Origin: TM7 phylum sp. oral taxon 352
Lineage (GTDB): Bacteria; Patescibacteriota; Saccharimonadia; Saccharimonadales; Saccharimonadaceae
Reading direction: 5' to 3'
DNA length: 50,777 nt
Assembly (NCBI GenBank): GCA_007845355.1
Contig: SDRQ01000005.1
Location: forward strand, 1 to 50,777
Shown: in pieces, positions 1-6,837 of the stretch
Numbering within the stretch: position 1 is the first letter of the stretch
Layout: each line of letters starts with the position of its first letter
The notes under the pieces: generated by a model
The model's database searches: none
What the model was told of the DNA's origin: nothing
The model's input: only the letters and a program-made list of their open reading frames with translations
Translations under genes and position numbers: made by a program

Positions 1-320
1 ATTATGGCAAGAAACTTGACGTCCGCGTTAATCCATTTTACTTTCCGTTCACTGAGCCTAGCTTCGAGTTTGCGTTAAGTTGTCCGTTTTGTGAAGGAAA
101 AAATCCTGATTGTAAAGTCTGCTCTGGTGAAGGTTGGATTGAGCTATTGGGTTGCGGAATGATTCATCCGAATGTTCTTCGGGCGGCACAAATTGACCCG
201 AATGAATATACGGGATTTGCTTTTGGTTGCGGAATCGACCGCTTGGTTATGATGAAGTATGGAATCGAAGATGTCCGTCATTTTGAAAGCGGTAAGTTGG
301 ACTTTTTGGAACAGTTTTAA
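1..320 (+). CDS. pheS: Phenylalanyl-tRNA synthetase alpha subunit, C-terminal part
   Basis: This is the 3' end of a gene that enters from the left edge; the reading frame starts at base 3 and stops with TAA at 318-320. It encodes the catalytic core end of PheRS alpha, which charges tRNA-Phe. The class II motif 3 region is visible ([17 protein letters not shown], where the conserved G-x-G-x-x-R lies), preceded by [11 protein letters not shown] Cys-rich insert with four Cys as CPFC-x6-CKVC precedes the GWIEL strand; such inserts occur in some PheS families and suggest a structural metal site. Its partner pheT is not next door but starts at 8845, which is unusual because pheST normally form an operon. 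Confidence 0.95.
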   Translation, partial: YGKKLDVRVNPFYFPFTEPSFEFALSCPFCEGKNPDCKVCSGEGWIELLGCGMIHPNVLRAAQIDPNEYTGFAFGCGIDRLVMMKYGIEDVRHFESGKLDFLEQF

Positions 321-443
321 GGAGCTATTACACACGATAATAGTAGTAGCTCAAAAACTTGTAATAAAAGAGGCAGTTCCTGTGTGCCGATAGAGAATTT
401 GTTGCAGTGAGAGAGATCGCTAAAAAAGATAGGAGGAGGTAAA

Positions 444-1766
444 ATGGATACACAACAATTTGACGCACTCATCATTGGTTTTGGCAAAGCTGGCAAAACA
501 TTGGCGGTAGCGCTGGCAAATGCGGAAAAAAAGGTAGCGCTAGTGGAGCGGTCACCAAAGATGTATGGCGGCACCTGTATTAATATTGCTTGTATTCCTA
601 CTAAGGTGCTAGTCAATGCAGCCGAACATCATCAAAGTTTTGATGAGGCGATGGCACATAAGACAACAGTGGTAGCGCGGTTGAATGAGAAGAACTATCA
701 TATGCTTGCGGATCGTGAAACAGTGAGCGTCATTGAGGGTGAGGCATCGTTCGTAGATGATCGTACTGTGAAGGTTGTGGCGGGTAACGACGAGCTAGTA
801 GTTAGTGCACCGCAGATTTTTATTAACACCGGTGCGGAATCAATCATCCCAGATATTCCAGGTGTTGATAAGCCGTTTGTGTATACTAGTACTGAATTGC
901 TGGATAGAATGACGCAGCCAAAACAGCTAGCTATCATTGGTGGCGGTTATATTGGGTTAGAATTTGCCTCAACTTATGCCAAACTTGGTACAAAAGTAAC
1001 AGTATTTGAGAGGGGCGATGCTCTGCTTGCACGTGAAGATCCAGCAATTGCTCGGGCTGCTACTGAAGCATTGCAGGCACAGGGTATTGAGATTGTGTTT
1101 AGTGTGGATGTGACAGCGATTGAGGGTGAGTCTACTGCGACGATTCGCACAGTAAATCATGATGATTACGCTGGTCATGATGCGGTTTTGATGGCTACGG
1201 GCCGTCGCCCGGCAACGATGAGCTTGAATTTACCAGCTGCTGGTGTAGTGACGGATGAGCGCGGGGCAATTGTGGTTGATGAAACACTTCGCACTAGTCG
1301 GTCGCATATTTGGGCAATGGGCGATGTAACGGGCGGGCCACAATTTACCTATGCGTCGCTGGACGATTTTCGGATTGTGAGAAGCCAGTTGTTGGGTGAC
1401 GGTCTGTACACTCGCGCCAAACAAAAAACCTTGCCGTACGCGGTCTTTATGCAAACGCCGCTAGGTCGGGTGGGTATGACAGAGGCTGAGGCGCGTGCGA
1501 CGGGGTGCGAAATTATCGTAAAAGAGCTGCCTGCTATGGCGATTCCACGCCTGCATGTTGATAATGCTACAACAGGATTGCTGCGTGCGGTGATTGATGC
1601 AAACACTGAACAAATTTTGGGTGCTAGTTTATTGTGTCGTAACTCACCAGAAGTCATTAATATTATCAAAACTGTAATGGATAATGACCTGCCATATACT
1701 GTGCTGCGTGACCAAATATTCACTCATCCAACGGTGAGTGAGGCATTAAACGATTTATTTGCATAA
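444..1766 (+). CDS. FAD-dependent pyridine nucleotide-disulfide oxidoreductase, RclA/MerA-like
   Basis: 440 aa, close to the usual length of the glutathione reductase/mercuric reductase superfamily. The N-terminal FAD Rossmann motif is GFGKAGKTLA near residue 12. The redox-active pair is the Cys-x4-Cys of GGTCINIACIPTK around residue 44, which is closer to RclA and mercuric reductase than to thioredoxin reductase. The NAD(P) motif is IGGGYIGLEFA near residue 165 and the second FAD motif is AMGDVTGGPQF near residue 290, followed by a dimerisation domain. The family reduces metals or responds to reactive chlorine; the substrate here cannot be told. It has a very strong Shine-Dalgarno (AGGAGGAGG at 431-439) and is followed after 9 bases by the HIT gene, so the two are probably cotranscribed. 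Confident for the superfamily, tentative for RclA. Confidence 0.88.
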   Translation: MDTQQFDALIIGFGKAGKTLAVALANAEKKVALVERSPKMYGGTCINIACIPTKVLVNAAEHHQSFDEAMAHKTTVVARLNEKNYHMLADRETVSVIEGEASFVDDRTVKVVAGNDELVVSAPQIFINTGAESIIPDIPGVDKPFVYTSTELLDRMTQPKQLAIIGGGYIGLEFASTYAKLGTKVTVFERGDALLAREDPAIARAATEALQAQGIEIVFSVDVTAIEGESTATIRTVNHDDYAGHDAVLMATGRRPATMSLNLPAAGVVTDERGAIVVDETLRTSRSHIWAMGDVTGGPQFTYASLDDFRIVRSQLLGDGLYTRAKQKTLPYAVFMQTPLGRVGMTEAEARATGCEIIVKELPAMAIPRLHVDNATTGLLRAVIDANTEQILGASLLCRNSPEVINIIKTVMDNDLPYTVLRDQIFTHPTVSEALNDLFA

Positions 1767-1775
1767 AGGAGGAAT

Positions 1776-2234
1776 ATGAATCACACAATTTTTGACGACA
1801 TCGTATCAGGTAACATGAAATCTTGGAAGGTCTGGGAGGATGAGAAGTTTTTGGCATTTTTAACACCGTTTCCGAATACGCCAGGTTTTACTGTGGTGAT
1901 TCCGAAGCAGAATCCGGGCGATTACGTATTTTCTTTGGACGATAATTTATATTTTGAGATGATGTTGGCGGTGAAAAAAGTTGCTGGTATTTTGGAAAAA
2001 GCATTTGACACCCCACGAGTGGCGCTGATTTTTGAAGGCACGGGAGTAGCGCATGTGCATGCCAAATTGATGCCGCTTCATGGCGATTTGGCTAGCCAGA
2101 CCGATGTGTGGAGCAAAGAAACTGAGTTTAGTGAGGTGTATCGTGGCTGGCTAACGACTGCAGAAGGTCCGAAAATGGACGACGCTCAATTGAATGAAAT
2201 TCAAGCGCGAATTTTAGCCGTGCAAGGTAAATAG
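1776..2234 (+). CDS. HIT family nucleotide hydrolase/transferase-like protein
   Basis: 152 aa. HIT proteins hydrolyse or transfer nucleoside monophosphates from dinucleotides and nucleotide conjugates. The HIT active-site strand reads AHVHAK followed by LMPLH near residue 93. The middle His, the nucleophile in the family, is kept, but the third His of His-x-His-x-His is Lys. Upstream, the segment PFPNTPGFTVVIPKQ corresponds to the HIT strand with P-x-T-x-G-H-x-L-V-I-P, with Phe-Thr in place of His-x. The start is preceded by AAAGGAGGAAT. It lies 9 bases behind the flavoprotein gene and probably shares its transcript. Confidence 0.85.
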   Translation: MNHTIFDDIVSGNMKSWKVWEDEKFLAFLTPFPNTPGFTVVIPKQNPGDYVFSLDDNLYFEMMLAVKKVAGILEKAFDTPRVALIFEGTGVAHVHAKLMPLHGDLASQTDVWSKETEFSEVYRGWLTTAEGPKMDDAQLNEIQARILAVQGK

Positions 2235-2259
2235 GATAGCTAGTCTGTCTCATTCTTGA

Positions 2260-2436
2260 TCGACCATACGTAAGCATTTTAGAGATATTCAAGGAATGTA
2301 TCCCTTTACTCCTATCACGGCTTGGAATGAGATAACTGAAGGTGTGGTTCTGTTGTCAAAAATATTACCAGACGGATCAGTAGATAATAGTTATTTAGCA
2401 AAAATAAGGGAACTAAGAGATGAGTATGGATTCTAA
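2260..2436 (+). pseudogene. 3' remnant of an unknown gene
   Basis: An open frame runs from just after a TGA at 2257-2259 to TAA at 2434-2436. It has an internal ATG at 2296 that would give a 46-residue peptide starting MYPFTPITAW and ending RELRDEYGF. The composition looks protein-like, but there is no proper start or ribosome-binding site. It overlaps the first codons of the next Nudix gene. I read it as the tail of a gene whose front was lost, in keeping with other fragments in this interval. No family was recognised. Confidence 0.4.
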
Positions 2437-2950
2437 TTGTCTTTTGTCAACTATAAATGACCAAACTATTGGTTTGCAAACACCACTATCAGGCGCAGAA
2501 AAATCAATCCGTACCGGTGCGCGGGCGATTTTGTTTGATAATGATAGTCGTATTGCTCTAGTATACGAGCACAAATATAATCATTACAAACTGCCTGGAG
2601 GTAATGTAGAAGTAGGTGAGAGCTTAGAACAGACTGTTCGCCGTGAAATTAAGGAAGAGGTTGGAGCAAATATTACAGATATCTACTATTTGGGTGTTGT
2701 ACAATCACATTTGTCGGCATATAACGAGGATTGTAATCAGCATTATTTTACCGCACATGTTTATGGAACGATCGGCAAAAGCGCTTGGATTGACGAAGAA
2801 GAATTGCACGGCTGCTCAATTGTTTGGTGTGATAATCTCCAGCAAGCTATTAAGCTAGTTCAGTCAGGCACATCTAAAGAATACGTGCATTTGTTTGAGC
2901 GAGCTAGGGAATTAGCAGGATTAAAAGCAGCGATAAGTAAAAATAAATGA
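2420..2950 (+). CDS. Nudix hydrolase 1
   Basis: 176 aa with a complete Nudix box (G-x5-E-x7-R-E-U-x-E-E-x-G-U), reading GGNVEVGESLEQ then REIKEEVGA around residues 61-83. The Glu cluster binds the metal that drives pyrophosphate hydrolysis of nucleoside diphosphate-X compounds. The substrate is not predictable. ATG 2420 was taken as the start; ATG 2426 is an alternative. It overlaps the 3' end of a decayed fragment by 17 bases. It is one of three Nudix genes between pheS and pheT, none closely alike outside the box, so they are not recent duplicates. Confidence 0.92.
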   Translation: MSMDSNCLLSTINDQTIGLQTPLSGAEKSIRTGARAILFDNDSRIALVYEHKYNHYKLPGGNVEVGESLEQTVRREIKEEVGANITDIYYLGVVQSHLSAYNEDCNQHYFTAHVYGTIGKSAWIDEEELHGCSIVWCDNLQQAIKLVQSGTSKEYVHLFERARELAGLKAAISKNK

Positions 2951-2987
2951 TCCCATCACTAAAAGGTTTTCAAAAGGAGGATAAAGC

Positions 2988-3578
2988 ATGCTAATACTTG
3001 CCACCGAATCGCCGACTAAGCGCATGATCATGGATAGAAGTGGGCTAGCTTACGAGGCTATTAGCGCTAATATTGATGAGCGAGCTATAGAGAAATCTCA
3101 CCCAGAGCTAGACGCAAGAGAGACTGCTATTCTGTTGGCGCGTTCAAAGGCAGAAGCCCTTGCTAAGTTGTATCCCGACGACTGTATTGTTGCTGCTGAT
3201 ACATTTGGTGTTTTACCTGACGGTTCGCGCTTGCATAAAGCAAAAACCGCTACCGAAAAGATGAAAATGTGTTTGAGCCAATCGGGTAAAACTACAACTA
3301 TCTACACTGGCGTCTGCGTGATAAATCGAGGAAAAACGTTTACTGACAGTACGGAAACAAAGATAACATATATGAATTTTAACGCGGCGATGTTAGATAA
3401 CGCTCATAATTACAATCCGAACCGTCGTAATGCTGCGCTTGGTTTTCATGTTGATTCGGCGGGATTTGCGTTGATTGAGAAAATTGAAGGTTCATATATG
3501 GGCGCATTGGGACTGCCATTAGACAAGATGTATAATCTACTAAAAAAGGCAGGCTATAAAAACAACAGTAATATCTAG
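2988..3578 (+). CDS. maf: Maf-like nucleoside triphosphate pyrophosphatase
   Basis: 196 aa. Maf proteins hydrolyse non-canonical or excess NTPs to NMP and pyrophosphate. The N-terminal LILATESPTKR matches the L-I-L-A-S-x-S-P-R-R signature with Thr replacing Ser/Arg at some positions. Later landmarks are ARSKAEALA near residue 50, the catalytic VAADTFGVL near residue 66, and GSYMGALGLPLDKM near residue 172, matching the family's G-S-Y-x-N-x-x-G-L-P. A good ribosome-binding site (AAAGGAGG) lies 9 bases before ATG 2988. The divergent signature residues suggest an atypical Maf; the subfamily (YhdE or YceF type) is not assigned. Confidence 0.85.
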   Translation: MLILATESPTKRMIMDRSGLAYEAISANIDERAIEKSHPELDARETAILLARSKAEALAKLYPDDCIVAADTFGVLPDGSRLHKAKTATEKMKMCLSQSGKTTTIYTGVCVINRGKTFTDSTETKITYMNFNAAMLDNAHNYNPNRRNAALGFHVDSAGFALIEKIEGSYMGALGLPLDKMYNLLKKAGYKNNSNI

Positions 3579-3636
3579 AGAGTTGCGGTAAAACATAGTA
3601 ATTTCTCGCCCGCCCATGCTAAAATAAAGATCATAA

Positions 3637-4188
3637 TTGACATCCGCACGATATTATAAACAAGGGGATGCTTATAATCTGAAAGAGGTGACTTTTATTA
3701 AATCCATCATCTGTAAAGACGTCTTCGGCAATCAATACACCGTTCCCGTTGACGAACTAAATATTCGCGTCGGCGTGTACGCGGTTATTATTGAGGATAA
3801 TAAGATTCTTTTAACTCGGCAATGGGATGGTTATAGCTTGATTGGCGGTGGTGTCGAGAAGGGCGAAACAATCGAGGAATCAATTGTTCGTGAAGTTAAG
3901 GAGGAGGCTGGACTGACTATCACACCAGATAAAATCATTCACCAAGCAACTACTTTCTTCAAGCGCAACGCTGAGTCGCCAGCCAATCAGTCAATCCAAC
4001 TGTACTTTACTCACAGTCAGCTGCACGGACAAATCAATAATGACAACATAACCGACAGTGAGAAGACTTATACTAACGGCACCCCAGAATGGGTTGATCT
4101 GGATAAGATTGACGATATAAACTTTCGCCACAGCGTGGATCTAAAAACAATTTTACAGGCGTATATTTCGCAATCTCGCACCCGCTAA
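3637..4188 (+). CDS. Nudix hydrolase 2
   Basis: 183 aa from a TTG start; no in-frame ATG exists before the domain. The Nudix box is complete (GGGVEKGETIEE then REVKEEAGL, residues about 68-90). A short N-terminal strand region of about 45 residues precedes the catalytic domain. A possible -10 box (TAAAAT, 3620-3625) lies 11 bases before the TTG and there is no ribosome-binding site, so the start is the least certain part of the call. Substrate unknown. Confidence 0.88.
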   Translation: MTSARYYKQGDAYNLKEVTFIKSIICKDVFGNQYTVPVDELNIRVGVYAVIIEDNKILLTRQWDGYSLIGGGVEKGETIEESIVREVKEEAGLTITPDKIIHQATTFFKRNAESPANQSIQLYFTHSQLHGQINNDNITDSEKTYTNGTPEWVDLDKIDDINFRHSVDLKTILQAYISQSRTR

Positions 4189-4199
4189 TAGTCGAATAA

Positions 4200-4472
4200 T
4201 GTTATAAGTTTATCGGGGACATGCCAAACGGCGCTCGAGCTCAGGTCGGATGGATGTGGAAAGGTTCTCGCGCTGGTCATACAATTATGGCCGAGAAAAA
4301 AGCTGGCAAGCTTGTTTTTATTGACCCTCAGACACAATCGATAAAAAACCGTGATGAATTTGTCGCTGATGTAAAAGCTAGACCACGATATGCATTTTGG
4401 GCATTTCGAGTTGATAATCGAGAACTAGACAAGGAGATGGTAAAATTAATTATGAAAGAGAGCAAACGATGA
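4200..4472 (+). pseudogene. C-terminal remnant of a papain-fold (Tox-PL-like) toxin
   Basis: An ATG lies at 4221 (83 codons to TGA 4470-4472), but protein-like sequence continues 7 codons upstream to a TAA at 4197-4199, so the reading frame is a truncated tail. The core has MWKGSRAGHTIMAE, then GKLVFIDPQTQ, then RYAFWAFRVD. The Gly-His and Asp-Pro-Gln-Thr elements resemble the His and Asp/Asn part of papain-fold deamidase/protease toxins, where the text around the Asp is typically G-K-V-x-x-I-D-P-Q-T. The half that would carry the catalytic Cys is missing, so this should be inactive. It overlaps the following small gene by 4 bases (ATGA), the usual layout of a toxin tail and its immunity gene. 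The family call rests on motif resemblance only. Confidence 0.5.
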
Positions 4473-4732
4473 AAATTAACCAAAAAATAGAGAACTACAT
4501 TAGAGAAAAATATGGCGACAAGCGTTTTTATCAACTAGGCAGTTACAACGGTCAGGAATGCTATTTGGTGTCGCTCGCTAAAGATGACGATTGGATAGAT
4601 GATAACTATTATTTATTGTTTGACTCGCTCGGTAATCTGGTGAGAGAGATTTATGCTGGTGGTCAGTTTATCGATGAAGAAACTGAAGAAATTAAGCTAG
4701 CGGCAAAAATTGAAAAGTATTTTTCTAAATAA
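4469..4732 (+). CDS. Small acidic protein, candidate immunity protein
   Basis: 87 aa, acidic and rich in aromatic residues (KFxxLGSYNGQECYLVS, DDDWIDDNYYLLFDS, YAGGQF). ATG 4469 overlaps the stop of the toxin fragment, so it is translationally coupled to it. Position, size and acidity fit an immunity protein kept after decay of the toxin, but no immunity family was recognised. No membrane segment or signal peptide. Confidence 0.55.
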   Translation: MKINQKIENYIREKYGDKRFYQLGSYNGQECYLVSLAKDDDWIDDNYYLLFDSLGNLVREIYAGGQFIDEETEEIKLAAKIEKYFSK

Positions 4733-4742
4733 TTTTATTTTT

Positions 4743-4993
4743 AAGTCGAATATGATAAAATAGAGCCAGTATATGCGACAGGCGAGTTTGTTGCATTTTC
4801 TTTTGGGGCAAATTTCTCTTGGTGTATATCGGGAGAATAATATATCTAATGAAACCATTCAAACCCGTCATCCTCACTGGCGGATAATTATATTCAAGGA
4901 GTCTACTATGGCGAGGGTAATTATTCTATAGCCCAGATATATCCAGAAATTAGAGTATGGGAAAATATGTCGGACAGATCAAGTCTCGGATAA
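4743..4993 (+). pseudogene. Frameshifted remnant of an unknown protein
   Basis: Between the immunity candidate and the convergent Nudix gene there is no intact gene, but consecutive stretches in different frames look coding. The first is VEYDKIEPVYATGEFVAF and FGANFSWCISGE, ending at a stop near 4835. The second is ADNYIQGVYYGEG then SIAQIYPEIRVWENMSDRSS, ending with TAA 4991-4993 inside the 3' end of the Nudix gene. Together they suggest one gene of at least 75 codons broken by frameshifts. Family unknown; it may be further debris of the toxin locus. Confidence 0.35.
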
Positions 4994-5398
4994 ATGCTTT
5001 AAATAATCAATAACATCTATATAATAAGGATCTGCGCCCTCTGGAATATTAGTATCTAATAATTCCGATAGCGTCATCCAACGGTATTTTTTATGTTCCC
5101 AGCTCAATTTAACAGAAATGTCAGCCTCAGTCTTATCTATGACTATCTCAAAAAGTACATGTCTTGTGTTTTTGTGCTGTCTAACGAATAGCTTTTTTAA
5201 GTCATTTTGATATATGCATATGTCAGTCTCTTCTTGTACTTCTCGTGCAGTCGCCGTCTTAGAAGTCTCTTCCGATTCTACTTCTCCTCCAGGAAGGTCA
5301 AGATGCCCAGGGAAATTAGGGTGCGTATCTCCCCTATAAAGCAGTAGATATTTACCATTTTTATTCTTAATAAGCGCTTTTGATACTGCTTTAACCAT
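4979..5398 (-). CDS. Nudix hydrolase 3
   Basis: 139 aa, minus strand. The Nudix box lies at residues about 38-60 (GGEVESEETSKT then REVQEETDI) with the catalytic REx2EE present; the final Gly of the signature is Asp. The flanking LYRGDTHPNFPGHLDLPGG and the C-terminal HKKYRWMTLSELL are typical of MutT-like Nudix proteins. ATG at 5396-5398 is preceded by a -10 box (TACAAT) ending 6 bases away, so the mRNA is probably leaderless. Its 3' end overlaps a decayed fragment on the other strand. Confidence 0.9.
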   Translation of the reverse strand: MVKAVSKALIKNKNGKYLLLYRGDTHPNFPGHLDLPGGEVESEETSKTATAREVQEETDICIYQNDLKKLFVRQHKNTRHVLFEIVIDKTEADISVKLSWEHKKYRWMTLSELLDTNIPEGADPYYIDVIDYLKHLSET

Positions 5399-5404
5399 AT
5401 TTCA

Positions 5405-5410
5405 ATTGTA
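5405..5410 (-). promoter_or_regulatory. -10 box of Nudix 3, leaderless
   Basis: TACAAT on the minus strand with exactly 6 bases to the ATG at 5398. Confidence 0.6.
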
Positions 5411-5454
5411 ATGAAGAGGCAATATTTGATCAATGTGACATACTGTGAGCAATG

Positions 5455-5578
5455 AAAAGCGCCAAAAAATCAACTTGGAGACGAAGTCGCTTTTACGAAT
5501 CGAGAAAGCATCAGTCAGATAGTCACTGTAAGAGTGGTTGAAATGACCGTCCTATCGTACTACGCCAAAAATCGTAGT
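5455..5578 (+). promoter_or_regulatory. Hairpin-rich leader of the 56-codon gene
   Basis: Two perfect stems lie ahead of the small gene at 5598. One is AAAAGCG (5455-5461) with CGCTTTT (5488-5494); the other is ACTACG (5559-5564) with CGTAGT (5573-5578). The layout recalls the leaders of the four minus-strand cassettes elsewhere in the window, but no consensus promoter is visible here, so kinship is unproven. Confidence 0.35.
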
Positions 5579-5597
5579 CATCACAGAAAGGTGTACT

Positions 5598-5768
5598 ATG
5601 ACTGAAGCGTCAGTCAATGATATTATCGTACGCCCAGCAAGGGCTGACGGCTTCGTCGCGGATCTTATGATCCGGGCGCTCACACTGTTCTATGACGGTG
5701 ATCGCCGTGCTCACGCTTGGCGCATCTTTGACACGCACATTGCGGGCGGGGTGTGCGGTTTGTGGTGA
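5598..5768 (+). CDS. Small protein, possibly a truncated acetyltransferase-like N-terminus
   Basis: 56 aa from ATG 5598 to TGA 5766-5768, with GAAAGG 8 bases upstream. The sequence begins MTEASVNDIIVRPARADGF and contains ALTLFYDGDRRAHAWRIF and HIAGGVCGLW. The IVRPARADG start resembles the first strand of GNAT acetyltransferases, but the acetyl-CoA loop is absent, so it is either a fragment or a separate small protein. Codon use (GTC, GCG, ATC, CGC) differs from the AT-ending codons of both neighbours, which lie on the opposite strand. No membrane segment. Confidence 0.45.
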   Translation: MTEASVNDIIVRPARADGFVADLMIRALTLFYDGDRRAHAWRIFDTHIAGGVCGLW

Positions 5769-5776
5769 GCTTGCAA

Positions 5777-6343
5777 TTAAAGTCCCATGCAAATATCCCG
5801 ATAAGGCCGCGTCACAATTTCCATTGAATCCAGGCCAAGTTTGGTTTCAATTTCACTAATCATCATCAGTGCACTAGCCTCATCATCTGACAAAACCTCA
5901 ACTTCCACGAAAGTTCCGGCGCCTTTGATTTCGTCGATGGCTACCGTTGCCTGCGGAAAATCAGAGGACTGAAACGAGCGACGATATTTGTTGACCTCAA
6001 CCAGCTGCATCATACCGAGGTTTGCCAGTAGCTGCTTGGCGGTTGCCGCATCTTCGGGCTGAATTGGTAGGTTTGTCTCGGGCTTAATGATTACATTATT
6101 TTCCGTATGCGTCGCAGCGGTCGTTGCTGGCTTATATGTTATCTCAGCAAAACTATCGCGCTGGCGAATTCGCAAGCATTCAACCGTCTGCATAAAATCG
6201 ACATCAGGACGAGAATAATACGTATCAATTTCGCGGAGATTACTCTTTAGCTCAAAACCGATGTTTTGCAGTCGCCCGATTAGCTCTTCAATATTGCCCG
6301 TTAGCTGGCGCTTGCGTTCGATTTCTAATAGTTTTTTGGTCAT
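5777..6343 (-). CDS. CYTH domain protein (class IV adenylate cyclase / triphosphatase family)
   Basis: 188 aa. The N-terminal EIERKRQL carries the E-x-E-x-K signature of CYTH proteins, which bind triphosphates in a beta-barrel tunnel. Further strands include DTYYSRPD, LRIRQRD, EITYKP, YRRSF, VAIDEIKGAGTFVEVEV and a C-terminal TRPYRDICMGL. Such proteins act as adenylate cyclases, thiamine triphosphatases or inorganic triphosphatases; the size and arrangement fit the CyaB/thiamine triphosphatase group, but the substrate is open. A Shine-Dalgarno (AGAAAGG) precedes the ATG. Confidence 0.88.
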   Translation of the reverse strand: MTKKLLEIERKRQLTGNIEELIGRLQNIGFELKSNLREIDTYYSRPDVDFMQTVECLRIRQRDSFAEITYKPATTAATHTENNVIIKPETNLPIQPEDAATAKQLLANLGMMQLVEVNKYRRSFQSSDFPQATVAIDEIKGAGTFVEVEVLSDDEASALMMISEIETKLGLDSMEIVTRPYRDICMGL

Positions 6344-6428
6344 TTGATAGCCTTTCTTATGGAAGTGTAGATATTTGAATATTTATTTATATGATGGTTT
6401 AATTATAGCAAGAAAGGCAAATAATTTT

Positions 6429-6770
6429 ATGACCACACACCAATTAAAATTGGCGACCGAGCCGTTTGACGCTATTATTTCTGGCAATAAGACTATCGAG
6501 TCGCGACTATATGATACCAAACGACAGAAAATCCAGATTGGGGATCGGATTATTTTTACAAATAGAGATAATTCTGAGCAAACTGTTACCGCTGAGGTTG
6601 TTGGTTTACTGAGATATGCGACATTTCGTGACCTATTTTCTCACAATAATCCGCGAAAGTTCGGCGGTGATAATGTCGAATGGTTAGAAAATCAAATTTC
6701 TGAATTTTATTCTATTGAAGACCAAAAGATTTATGGCGTGATTGGTATTGAGTTTAAGGTTTGTCAGTAA
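6429..6770 (+). CDS. ASCH (PUA-like) domain protein
   Basis: 113 aa from ATG 6429, chosen over an upstream in-frame ATG at 6375 because AGAAAGG (6409-6415) sits ahead of it and the domain begins directly with HQLKLATEPFDAIISGNKT. ASCH hallmarks are ISGNKTIESRLYD, then a G-D-x-I-x-F turn (IGDRIIFTNRD) and the strand VTAEVVGLLRYATF. ASCH proteins bind RNA or modified nucleosides, and some hydrolyse N4-acetylcytidine. It is divergent from the CYTH gene. Confidence 0.85.
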   Translation: MTTHQLKLATEPFDAIISGNKTIESRLYDTKRQKIQIGDRIIFTNRDNSEQTVTAEVVGLLRYATFRDLFSHNNPRKFGGDNVEWLENQISEFYSIEDQKIYGVIGIEFKVCQ

Positions 6771-6837
6771 GCTTGCATATTGGCGGCGTTAATATTTCCT
6801 CTTCAGAATCTTTTCTCTGCTAGAAAATCGGCTAGAG

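Noticed and set aside
321..360. GAGCTA/TAGCTC hairpin after pheS as terminator
   Set aside because: It is followed by an A-run rather than a T-run on the plus strand, so it is not a convincing terminator.
4850..4888. Twelve-codon peptide MKPFKPVILTGG behind a Shine-Dalgarno-like GGGAG
   Set aside because: Too short and inside a stretch that reads as a frameshifted remnant in another frame; could be a leader peptide, but nothing downstream supports it.
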